A DNA stretch of 13,078 nucleotides from Bacillota bacterium. Lineage in GTDB: Bacteria > Bacillota > Clostridia > Oscillospirales > Acutalibacteraceae. The position numbers and the translations under genes were made by a program. The notes below the pieces were generated by a model. That model did no database searches. It was not told the origin of the DNA and saw only the letters and a list, made by a program, of their open reading frames with translations. The DNA lies in assembly GCA_023458915.1 (NCBI GenBank), contig JAEWWM010000074.1, forward strand, positions 1 to 13,078, written 5' to 3'. Positions 6,254 to 12,679 of this stretch are shown here, one piece after another; within the stretch, counting starts at the first letter, position 1, and each line of letters opens with the position of its first letter.

Positions 6254-7018
6254 ATGCAAAATTATGAATCATTGGACGTAAAATATATGTTTGCGAAGCG
6301 GTTAAAAAAATTAAGAAATGAAAAAGGAGTTTCTCAAGATGTTCTGGCTGAAAAAATTGGAATTTCAAGAGCAAGCATTAGTTTTTACGAAAAAGCTGAG
6401 CGCACACCAGATATTGAAATTTTCAATAAAATTGCTAACTACTTCGGTGTAAGTCTTAACTATTTGATTGGAAAAGCAAATGCCGGACGACCTGAAAATG
6501 AAAATATTGGAGAAGTGACAGGATTATCTGATAATGCAATAGCTTTTTTGAGAGATATGAATGAAAAAAATCAACATTATGTCTCGGAATTTTTTAATTC
6601 ATTTTTTGAATGTCTAGGTATACAAAGTTTGGCATATTCATTTTACGAACTTAAAAATCTTTTAAAAGATCCGGAAGAATTATTTGAAAATCCTATTGGA
6701 AAGGCAGAAAGCGCAAACAAATTTTTAGAAGGCAAAAAATATCTAGATGAACAAGAAAAAAGAATTGAAAATGAAAGTGGACATAAAGTTGCAATTCTAC
6801 ATGACTGGGGATTGTTTAAGCATTACGTGCAAAACGTCGAATCTGGCTTTAATAAAATGATTTTAGGAATGACCGGGCACAATGAAGATGAACTCAGAAA
6901 AATTTATGAAAAACACATGAGCAATACAGATTCCATCGAATCCATAGAAGTTGTAAAGTTAACTGATGAAATAAAAAGTCAGATAAGAATTTTAGCGGAA
7001 GAAGAACGAAAAAATTAA
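6254..7018 (+). CDS. XRE-family repressor of the integrative element
   Basis: 254 aa from the ATG at 6254, which has GGAGG 12 nt upstream; an in-frame ATG at 6197 has no ribosome site. The N-terminal domain (about residues 13-72) is a Cro/CI-type helix-turn-helix: KRLKKLRNEKGVSQDVLAEK, then IGISRASISFYEKAERTPD and ANYFGVSLNYLIGK. The C-terminal 180 residues are helical and unassigned. They show no S24 peptidase motif, so LexA-like self-cleavage is not expected, and derepression may depend on a partner protein. It is 19 bp upstream of the integrase and oriented with it, opposite the excision/replication operon. It probably keeps the element silent by binding the palindromic sequences at 6092-6177. 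A satellite Stl-like role is possible but unproven. Confidence 0.85.
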   Translation: MQNYESLDVKYMFAKRLKKLRNEKGVSQDVLAEKIGISRASISFYEKAERTPDIEIFNKIANYFGVSLNYLIGKANAGRPENENIGEVTGLSDNAIAFLRDMNEKNQHYVSEFFNSFFECLGIQSLAYSFYELKNLLKDPEELFENPIGKAESANKFLEGKKYLDEQEKRIENESGHKVAILHDWGLFKHYVQNVESGFNKMILGMTGHNEDELRKIYEKHMSNTDSIESIEVVKLTDEIKSQIRILAEEERKN

Positions 7019-7037
7019 TCAAAGAGCGGAGAAAGCA

Positions 7038-8435
7038 ATGGCACACATAACGAAACGCAGGAATAAAGAAGGATTACCATCATATTTAATAAGAGTGTAT
7101 CTTGATGAAAATGAAAACGGTAAGCAAAAAATCAAAAGTATAACATGGAAGCCTCCTTTAAATATGAGAGAAAGTACAGCAGATAATCAAGCCAAAAAGC
7201 AAGCAACTTTATTTGAAGACAAATTAAAAAAAGGATTAATTGCTTTTGACGGAAAAACTACATTTAAGGAATACGCTGAAAATTGGATTGCACATCAATC
7301 TTTGGCTTTTAAAACTATAGAAAGGTACAAAGGTTTACTAACTCGTATCTATCCGGCAATTGGACATATTAAAATTGAAAAATTGCAAGCACATTACTTA
7401 CAAGAATTTTATAAAAGTTTTGCAAATGGCGAGGTTAACAAAATTAAAAGTTTTGCTAAATCTAATATTTTGGATAAAGTTTTAAAAGAAAGAAAATTAA
7501 GCTATGAAAAATTTTCAAAAATGGTTAGTGTATCATCTTCAACCATTAGTACAGCAGCAAACGGAAAGAATATAAAATTTGATACAGCCGAAAGAATAAG
7601 TAAAACTTTAAATTTGCCAATAGAAAAACTATTTAAAATTAATATTGATAACTCAGGGTTATCTGAAAAAACAATTTTACACCATCATAGGTTAATTTCC
7701 GTTATTTTAGAAACTGCTAAAAGAGAAAGATTAATCCCTTTTAATGTGGCATCGGAACATATGAAAGCACCTAAAGTCAGACCAAAGGAAGCTAAATATC
7801 TTGATGATGAGCAAGCAAGAAAATTTTTGAATTTACTTTTAAATGAAGAAGATATACGAGCAAAAACTGCGCTAATCATAAATTTGTTTACCGGGCTTCG
7901 GCGAGGAGAACTTTGTGGGTTAAGCTGGCAAGACATTGACGAAGAAAAATGTATCATAAGTATTTCTAAAGCTTCACAGTACCAAACAGGAAAAGGTGTT
8001 GTTGAAGTTACAACAAAAACGCATAGTAGCAATAGGTTTATTGACATTTCTAAATTTGTAATAGAAATTTTGAAAGAATATAAAAAGTGGTGGTTTGAAC
8101 GAAAAATGTTGTTCGGTAAAGATTGGGAAGGGAAAGAAAATCGTTTATTTGTTCAAGAAAGAGGTAAACCAATAAATCCGGATACAATAAATTTTTGGCT
8201 TGAAAAATTTATAAGAAAGCATAGTTTACCACAAATTACTCCGCACAGCTTAAGGCATACTTTCGCAACACTTCAAGTTGCTTCCGGTGTAGATATTAGA
8301 ACTCTTCAATCAAGAACAGGCCACGCGCAAGCTTCCACATTATTGAACACATATAGTCATGCATTTAAAAAAGCTCAGGTTCAAGCAAGTAACGCACTTG
8401 AAAAAGTTTTATTAAAAGATTCAACTACTGCTTAA
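7038..8435 (+). CDS. int: Tyrosine site-specific integrase with an inserted HTH domain
   Basis: 465 aa. The N-terminal part is an arm-binding-like domain (1-70), and the core-binding domain starts around 74 (TFKEYAENWIAHQSLAFKTI). The catalytic domain has R288 (TGLRRGEL), K327 (TTKTHSSNR), H403 and R406 (PHSLRHTF), H429 (RTGHA) and nucleophile Y439 (LNTYSH). The core-binding domain is interrupted at about 138-205 by an XRE-like helix-turn-helix (LDKVLKERKLSYEKFSKMVS, SSSTISTAANGK, LNLPIEKLF), before the domain resumes at SEKTILHHHRLISVI. This makes the protein longer than the usual ~400 aa. GGAG lies 6 nt before the ATG. It ends 101 bp from the 3' end of the initiator tRNA, its probable target. 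It catalyses integration and, with the excisionase-like protein, excision. Confidence 0.95.
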   Translation: MAHITKRRNKEGLPSYLIRVYLDENENGKQKIKSITWKPPLNMRESTADNQAKKQATLFEDKLKKGLIAFDGKTTFKEYAENWIAHQSLAFKTIERYKGLLTRIYPAIGHIKIEKLQAHYLQEFYKSFANGEVNKIKSFAKSNILDKVLKERKLSYEKFSKMVSVSSSTISTAANGKNIKFDTAERISKTLNLPIEKLFKINIDNSGLSEKTILHHHRLISVILETAKRERLIPFNVASEHMKAPKVRPKEAKYLDDEQARKFLNLLLNEEDIRAKTALIINLFTGLRRGELCGLSWQDIDEEKCIISISKASQYQTGKGVVEVTTKTHSSNRFIDISKFVIEILKEYKKWWFERKMLFGKDWEGKENRLFVQERGKPINPDTINFWLEKFIRKHSLPQITPHSLRHTFATLQVASGVDIRTLQSRTGHAQASTLLNTYSHAFKKAQVQASNALEKVLLKDSTTA

Positions 8436-8446
8436 CAAAATACATT

Positions 8447-8465
8447 CTTGAACAAAACTTGAACA
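8447..8465 (+). repeat. Direct repeat CTTGAACA, possible integrase arm sites
   Basis: CTTGAACA occurs at 8447-8454 and 8458-8465, one helical turn apart, just after the integrase stop and about 75-90 bp from the tRNA 3' end. Paired short direct repeats beside an attachment core are typical of integrase arm-binding sites, but two copies in AT-rich DNA are weak evidence. Confidence 0.3.
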
Positions 8466-8471
8466 TTTTAC

Positions 8472-8497
8472 AATTTTTAAAAATAATTTTAAAAATT
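8472..8497. repeat. AT-only perfect inverted repeat (11-bp arms)
   Basis: AATTTTTAAAA at 8472-8482 and its reverse complement at 8487-8497 flank ATAA. It is immediately left of the GC-containing terminator. With no G or C in the stem it is a weak RNA hairpin and may instead be a flexible or bent DNA site near the attachment region. Confidence 0.5.
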
Positions 8498-8500
8498 CAA

Positions 8501-8531
8501 AATCCCCACAAACCGCTTAGTTGTGGGGATT
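8501..8531. terminator. Bidirectional intrinsic terminator between integrase and tRNA
   Basis: AATCCCCACAA (8501-8511) pairs perfectly with TTGTGGGGATT (8521-8531) around a 9-nt loop. On the plus strand it is followed by GATTTTGGTT and ends the repressor-integrase transcript. On the minus strand it follows the tRNA CCA by 5 nt and is itself followed by TTTGAATTTTT, so it can also end the tRNA transcript. It lies on the element side of the presumed attachment core, so the element probably supplies the tRNA's terminator. Confidence 0.8.
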
Positions 8532-8536
8532 GATTT

Positions 8537-8613
<77 letters not shown>

Positions 8614-8644
8614 ATAAATAAAAGTAATTAAATGACTATTTTTT

Positions 8645-8673
8645 ATTTTAATATAAACTGCAGGCAATGTCAA
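8645..8673 (-). promoter_or_regulatory. Promoter of the initiator tRNA
   Basis: On the minus strand a perfect TTGACA (8673-8668) and TAAAAT (8650-8645) are separated by 17 bp. The predicted start near 8638 leaves a leader of about 25 nt before the tRNA 5' end at 8613. Confidence 0.8.
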
Positions 8674-8958
8674 TTGTAATATTGCATAAATTTTTAATAC
8701 GATGCTTATGTAAAAAATGTCAAAAATATTGTAAATATAAAAAGAATCGTATTATATTGCATGATATTGGAATTTAAATTAATTTCAAATTAGCACTTAA
8801 TTTATTTAAAATACTTACATTTCATACGAAGCATACTTGCAGAAACGATTTATTTTCGTCAAATTTGACAATTGTTTTTCATATTATGGAATTTTATAAT
8901 ATTTATAATATTACAAAAGTACAAGACCAAATATAAAAAATAATTATTTTTAATTTAT

Positions 8959-8987
8959 TTGTATTTATTTTAAACTTGTATTATAAT
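8959..8987 (+). promoter_or_regulatory. Probable promoter of the response-regulator gene
   Basis: TATAAT at 8982-8987 has TTGTAT 17 bp upstream (8959-8964). The perfect -10 compensates for a poor -35. The predicted start near 8994 leaves a leader of about 115 nt before the ATG at 9110. Confidence 0.5.
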
Positions 8988-9109
8988 GTCCATATTTCAA
9001 AAATAGTCAAATTTTGGTTAATTGATTTTTGAGATTTAATACAGTTATTAGCGTGCCTTAATTTACTTACTTGTTATAAAATTTTAATTCAGGAGTGTGT
9101 TATTTAATT

Positions 9110-9838
9110 ATGTCAGAATCAGGAGCAGGAACAGTCTACATAGCAGACGATGAGCCAAACATAAGAAAGCTTGCAGCGCTCGCTTTAAAAGAATATGGAT
9201 TTGAAACGCAAGAGTTTTCGAACGGAGATGACCTCTTAAAAGCTGTTCAGCGGTGCCGCCCAGATGTTATAGTTTTGGATTGGGTTATGCCGCCACCCGA
9301 CGGTCTTAGCATCTGTGGAAGACTCAAATTAGACAAAGATACTCGGACAATCCCTATTATTCTTTTAACAGCGCGTAATGATGAAGTTGATTGCGTTCTG
9401 GGACTTGAAATGGGCGCTGATGACTACATTACAAAGCCTTTTAGCCTCAAAGAATTATGCGCGCGAGTGAAGGCACTTATTCGCAGAAGAAATTATTCAA
9501 ACATAACAAATATAAATAACGATATTCTAACTTGCGGCGAAATAACCGTGAATTTAGCAAGAAGAACAGTTATGAAAAGCGGAAAGCTCGTGGATCTCAC
9601 TATGAAAGAGTTCGACCTCATGACTTCTTTAATGCTTTGCAAAGGAAGAGTACTTAATAGAGACCAATTAATGGAAAAGGTTTGGGACGTTGAATTTTGT
9701 GGAGATGCTAGAACCGTTGACGTGCACATAAGATACCTTCGCCAAAAAATCGAGAAGCAAGCTGAAAACCCACGTTATATTTTAACTGTTAGAGGTGTTG
9801 GTTATAGATTTGCCTCGGAAGATGAGCTTCCTGCCTAA
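9110..9838 (+). CDS. OmpR/PhoB-family response regulator
   Basis: 242 aa from the ATG at 9110. AGGAG ends 14 nt upstream, which is long, but a GTG at 9095 overlaps that ribosome site and is less likely. The receiver domain (8-122) has the acidic pair D13-D14, the phospho-acceptor D57 (VIVLDWVMP), T87 (LLTAR) and K109 (YITKPFS). The winged-helix effector domain follows (about 140-238), with LTMKEFDLMTSLML, the recognition region ARTVDVHIRYLRQKI and the RGVGYRF wing. It should bind DNA as a dimer when phosphorylated. The partner is probably the histidine kinase encoded 213 bp downstream, an unusually large gap for such a pair. Its target genes cannot be told from the window. Confidence 0.93.
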   Translation: MSESGAGTVYIADDEPNIRKLAALALKEYGFETQEFSNGDDLLKAVQRCRPDVIVLDWVMPPPDGLSICGRLKLDKDTRTIPIILLTARNDEVDCVLGLEMGADDYITKPFSLKELCARVKALIRRRNYSNITNINNDILTCGEITVNLARRTVMKSGKLVDLTMKEFDLMTSLMLCKGRVLNRDQLMEKVWDVEFCGDARTVDVHIRYLRQKIEKQAENPRYILTVRGVGYRFASEDELPA

Positions 9839-9866
9839 ATGCACTTCTTTCCAAACTGATTGGAAC

Positions 9867-9892
9867 GCAAATCTTTCAAAAAATTTGCTTTT
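9867..9892 (+). terminator. Weak terminator-like hairpin after the response regulator
   Basis: GCAAAT (9867-9872) pairs with ATTTGC (9883-9888), extendable by TTT/AAA past a bulge, and is followed by TTTTCG. It lies 29 bp after the response-regulator stop. It could reduce read-through to the kinase gene. Confidence 0.4.
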
Positions 9893-9992
9893 CGTTCAAC
9901 AGCTCGCTTGTGTATATATATGTTTCCCTAACTTTTAACGAAATCCAGTTTAGATTGAAAAGAAGCCCAGCAAACACAAGAAGAGGTGAAAT

Positions 9993-10046
9993 ATGCTTAT
10001 AGAATTCTCAGGTAAAGTTTGCCTGATTTTTCGTGTGGCTGATTAA
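9993..10046 (+). CDS. 17-codon leader ORF before the histidine kinase
   Basis: The ATG at 9993 has a strong ribosome site, AGAGGTG, 5 nt upstream, and reads MLIEFSGKVCLIFRVAD before TAA at 10044-10046. The kinase ATG at 10052 follows by 5 nt in another frame and has no ribosome site of its own. The short ORF probably delivers ribosomes to the kinase start by termination-reinitiation. Alternatively it is the remnant of an original N-terminus cut off by a frameshift. Confidence 0.4.
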   Translation: MLIEFSGKVCLIFRVAD

Positions 10047-10051
10047 CAAAT

Positions 10052-10735
10052 ATGATTAAAAAATCTGATAACATGGAAGATATTGTTCATGATTTAAAAA
10101 CTCCTATTACTTCAATAAAAGGTTATATGGAGCTTTTGCAGCAAAAATTATATAACAGAAAAACACGAGAAGAGTTTTATAGCATTATTGCCTCGGAAAC
10201 CGACAGATTACTCTCACTTGTAAACAGCATACTGGATACATCAAAAACTGAGCGTGAAAAATCGGGGAAATGTAACATAAGCATTGAAATTAACAAATAT
10301 GTAAAAGAGTTATCACCACTTGCAGATAAAAGAAATGTTGAAATGAATATAAATGTGAATTCCGAAAGCATCTACGTTTCAATTCCTGAAAATGAAATTG
10401 CTAGGGTTCTCACCAACATTATTGAAAACGCTATTAAATATAATAAAGAAAGCGGCAAAATATTTATAAGAGTTTATGAAGAAAACAAAAATGTGTTTGT
10501 TAAAATAAAAGATACAGGAATCGGAATTGAAAAAAATGAAATAAATAAGATTTTTGATAAATATTATAGATCAGGTGCATCTCAGAAAATGAATATTGAT
10601 GGTTCCGGACTTGGCCTTGCTATTGCGAAAGATATTACAGAATCTTACGGTGGCAACATAAAAGTCACAAGTAACCAAGGCGGCGGAACGGAATTTATAG
10701 TTTCATTCCCCATTTCGCAAACTTTCACAAATTAA
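10052..10735 (+). CDS. Soluble histidine kinase lacking a sensor domain
   Basis: 227 aa. The dimerisation/phosphotransfer helix begins almost at the N-terminus, with the phospho-accepting H13 in VHDLKTPITS. The ATPase domain follows with the N box (NIIENAIKY, key N126), the G1 box DTGIGIE (154-160), the F box FDKYYRS (168-174) and the G2 box GSGLGLAIA (184-192). It has no transmembrane segment, HAMP or PAS domain, whereas typical partners of PhoB-type regulators are 350-600 aa membrane proteins. It may take its signal from another protein, or its N-terminus may be lost. The start is uncertain; another ATG at 10073 also lacks a ribosome site. It is presumably paired with the regulator encoded at 9110-9838. 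Confidence 0.88.
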   Translation: MIKKSDNMEDIVHDLKTPITSIKGYMELLQQKLYNRKTREEFYSIIASETDRLLSLVNSILDTSKTEREKSGKCNISIEINKYVKELSPLADKRNVEMNINVNSESIYVSIPENEIARVLTNIIENAIKYNKESGKIFIRVYEENKNVFVKIKDTGIGIEKNEINKIFDKYYRSGASQKMNIDGSGLGLAIAKDITESYGGNIKVTSNQGGGTEFIVSFPISQTFTN

Positions 10736-10762
10736 TAAAAAGTTAAAATTTATATTTAAACT

Positions 10763-10817
10763 GGAGGTTAAAGAATTAAATTTTTAGAAATAAAAATTTA
10801 ATTCTAATTCATTTATG
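10763..10817 (+). promoter_or_regulatory. Shine-Dalgarno separated from its start codon by a perfect hairpin
   Basis: GGAGG (10763-10767) is 47 nt from the next ATG (10815). Between them 10773-10786 (GAATTAAATTTTTA) and 10791-10804 form a perfect 14-bp stem around GAAA. Folding would bring the ribosome site within about 15 nt of the ATG, and melting would separate them. No ATG, GTG or TTG start lies at normal distance from the GGAGG. A weak terminator is the alternative reading. Confidence 0.5.
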
Positions 10818-11486
10818 CAAAAAGATTTTCTTTTTTACAAGAATTTTTTAGACACATCAAAAACACTGGCCTCTCCCCTATTTGAAAACATTTTTTACCC
10901 GTGGGAAGTTTTGCCGCTTATAAAAAATTTTATTATAGAAACGGGAAAAAATCTTCCAAGCAATGAATATGAAGAATTAAAGGAAAATGTATGGATTTCA
11001 AAGAAAGCTTCTGTGTTTCCATCTGCTCATATTGAAGGGCCCACAATTATTGAAGAAAATGCCCAAATTCGGCACGGTGCTTTTATAAGAGGCGGAGTAA
11101 TAATTGGCAAGAACGCAGTCGCTGGCAATTCGACTGAAATAAAAAACGTTATATTATTTGACGAAGTTCAAGTACCTCATTTTAACTATGTAGGAGATTC
11201 AATTTTAGGCTACAAAGCTCACCTTGGCGCAGGTGCAATAACTTCGAATGTTAAATCAGATAAATCTGAAATTATTCTTAAAGTAAACGGCGAAAAAATA
11301 AACACCGAACTTAAAAAATTCGGTGCAATTATAGGGGACTATTCCGAAATCGGATGTAATGCCGTGCTCAACCCAGGTACAATACTCGGCAGTAACACTT
11401 CCGTTTATCCAACTTCAATGGTCAGAGGAGTAATAGAAGAGAATATTATATTTAAAAATTCAGGGGAAATAGTTAAAAAAATCTAA
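10815..11486 (+). CDS. Left-handed beta-helix acyltransferase-like protein (GlmU C-terminal type)
   Basis: 223 aa. Residues about 59-205 consist of hexapeptide repeats (VWISKKASVFPSAHIEGP, IIGKNAVAGN, IIGDYSEIG, LNPGTILGSN) that form a left-handed beta-helix. The segment VPHFNYVGDS...LGAGAITSN (120-145) aligns by eye with the acetyltransferase part of GlmU, where HLTYIGD carries the catalytic His; H122 would correspond. The uridyltransferase domain of GlmU is absent; the first 58 residues are helical instead. It may acylate an amino sugar nucleotide, but the substrate is unknown. Such proteins are often labelled UDP-GlcNAc pyrophosphorylase, which the domain content does not support. It ends 3 bp from the stop of the convergent HPr-like gene. 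Its ribosome site is separated from the ATG by a hairpin. Confidence 0.8.
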   Translation: MQKDFLFYKNFLDTSKTLASPLFENIFYPWEVLPLIKNFIIETGKNLPSNEYEELKENVWISKKASVFPSAHIEGPTIIEENAQIRHGAFIRGGVIIGKNAVAGNSTEIKNVILFDEVQVPHFNYVGDSILGYKAHLGAGAITSNVKSDKSEIILKVNGEKINTELKKFGAIIGDYSEIGCNAVLNPGTILGSNTSVYPTSMVRGVIEENIIFKNSGEIVKKI

Positions 11487-11489
11487 TCC

Positions 11490-11777
11490 TTACACCTGAA
11501 GTGGAGACGTTCCGCCAGCTGAAAATCCCGATTCAACAAGCTGGACAAGCTGATTCACAGCTTCTTCTTCGTCTATTCCATCAGCAATTATGCGAATAGT
11601 TGTTCCGCCAATAATTCCAAGCGACAGAATACCGAGCAAACTTTTAGCATTAACGCGCCTTTCTTCTTTTTCAACCCAAATTGAAGATTCAAATTCGTTG
11701 GCTTTTTGAATAAAATAAGTTGCTGGTCTAGCATAAAGTCCCACTTGATTTTGAACTATTACTTCTTTAACGTACAT
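11490..11777 (-). CDS. HPr-family protein with Tyr at the phospho-His15 position
   Basis: 95 aa with the HPr fold pattern. The active-site motif GLHARPA reads GLYARPA (13-19), so residue 15, the histidine phosphorylated by Enzyme I, is tyrosine. The regulatory site is kept: S46 in NAKSLLGILSLGI, the target of HPr kinase in Firmicutes. Loss of residue 15 with retention of Ser46 is the signature of Crh, where position 15 is Gln. This protein is therefore unlikely to carry phosphate in sugar transport and may act in CcpA-dependent catabolite control. The start is supported by GGGGAGAGG just upstream, and a strong promoter lies at 11861-11888. The C-terminus is a little longer than in typical HPr (about 88 aa). 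Confidence 0.9.
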   Translation of the reverse strand: MYVKEVIVQNQVGLYARPATYFIQKANEFESSIWVEKEERRVNAKSLLGILSLGIIGGTTIRIIADGIDEEEAVNQLVQLVESGFSAGGTSPLQV

Positions 11778-11860
11778 AATACCTCTCCCCTTACCGCTTA
11801 ATTTAAAGCTTTTATCATAAATAGCAGCTATTATCTACAAAAATATTCTAATGTTGATAT

Positions 11861-11888
11861 ATTATAACATAATCATCACTTTAGTCAA
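11861..11888 (-). promoter_or_regulatory. Promoter of the HPr-family gene
   Basis: On the minus strand TTGACT (11888-11883) and TATAAT (11866-11861) are 16 bp apart, with TGT directly before the -10 (extended -10). The predicted start near 11854 gives a leader of about 75 nt. No cre-like operator was recognised. Confidence 0.75.
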
Positions 11889-12004
11889 TAAAAAATATAT
11901 TTTTTGGTTTAAATCACTACTTAAAGCTCAAAATTAACAAATCGATTGTGTGCTTTGTAAAAATACTCGGAATTTTTTGTGCAATATTTACATTTTATTG
12001 ATGT

Positions 12005-12679
12005 TTAAAAAATATCTGGGCGATATTTTTTGGTTTCAAGAATCGACTGTTCTTTTTTCCATTTTTCAATATTAGCGTGATGCCCTGAAATTAAAACTTC
12101 AGGTACTTTTTTGCCATGCCATTCATAAGGTTTTGTATACTGCGGATACTCTAAAAGTCCACTGTAATGGCTTTCTTCTTCAAAACATATTTTCTCTGAA
12201 AGAACACCCGGGAGCATCCTCGAAACAGCGTCCACAAGTACTAAAGCCGGTAATTCCCCACCTGTTAAAACATAGTCTCCTATTGAAATTTGCCTATCAA
12301 CTATTTCTTGCAAAACTCTTTCATCCACGCCTTCATAATGCCCGCAAAGAATAGCTAAATTCGGGAGATTTTTTAAATCTTTAGCGACATCCTGATTAAA
12401 GACTTCCCCTTTTGGCGACATGTAAATCAAAATTGGACGAGTCCCGCGCAAATTACAAACGTGCTCAAAGCATTTAAAAATTGGCTCCGCCATCATAACC
12501 ATGCCCATTCCGCCGCCGTAGGGAGTATCATCAACCCTTTTATGTTTATCATATGCAAAGTCACGTATTTGATGACAGGCTATGTCTAAATGCCTATTTT
12601 TGCGCGCTCTACCGATTATGCTTTCAGACAAAAAAGCTTCGCACATTTCGGGGAATAGCGTCATTACGTCAATCTGCAT
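12005..12679 (-). CDS. trmD: tRNA (guanine-N1-)-methyltransferase TrmD
   Basis: 224 aa. TrmD methylates G37 next to the anticodon, using S-adenosylmethionine, and prevents frameshifting. The trefoil-knot SAM site is visible: PYGGGMGMVMMAEP (53-66), ILCGHYEGVDERV (110-122) and ISIGDYVLTGGELPALVLVD (131-150). The substrate-side segment EEESHYSGLLEYPQYTKP follows at 167-184; where several TrmD proteins have an Asp (D169 type), this one has Glu169. The start at 12679 has AGGAG 7 nt upstream; a longer frame to 12736 would run back through rimM. The first 11 bp overlap the end of rimM, the conserved rimM-trmD order. The last codons overlap a terminator-like hairpin. Confidence 0.96.
   Translation of the reverse strand: MQIDVMTLFPEMCEAFLSESIIGRARKNRHLDIACHQIRDFAYDKHKRVDDTPYGGGMGMVMMAEPIFKCFEHVCNLRGTRPILIYMSPKGEVFNQDVAKDLKNLPNLAILCGHYEGVDERVLQEIVDRQISIGDYVLTGGELPALVLVDAVSRMLPGVLSEKICFEEESHYSGLLEYPQYTKPYEWHGKKVPEVLISGHHANIEKWKKEQSILETKKYRPDIF
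12007..12031 (-). terminator. Terminator hairpin overlapping the trmD stop
   Basis: On the minus strand AAAAAATATC (12031-12022) pairs perfectly with GATATTTTTT (12016-12007) around GCCCA. The right arm doubles as the U-tract, and the trmD TAA (12007-12005) begins at its last base. The stem is AT-rich, so termination may be partial. It matters because nothing better lies between trmD and the HPr promoter. Confidence 0.5.

Larger units (their letters stand above)
8614..9094. other. AT-rich intergenic region without a gene
   Basis: No ORF with a ribosome site was found on either strand in these 480 bp. The region contains the tRNA promoter (minus strand, at 8645-8673), a perfect 12-bp palindrome GTCAAATTTGAC (8858-8869) and a probable promoter for the response regulator (8959-8987). 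The rest is A/T runs (for example near 8890-8915) with no recognisable RNA structure. Confidence 0.7.

Noticed and set aside
7685..8047. 120-codon minus-strand ORF inside the integrase gene
   Set aside because: It is the shadow of the catalytic domain coding strand, with low-complexity hydrophobic composition.
8865..8893. TTGACA at 8865-8870 as a promoter -35
   Set aside because: No -10 occurs at 16-18 bp; the nearest TATTAT and TATAAT are 11 and 24 bp away.
10815..11486. Full GlmU or UDP-GlcNAc pyrophosphorylase
   Set aside because: There is no uridyltransferase domain; only the beta-helix acyltransferase part is present.
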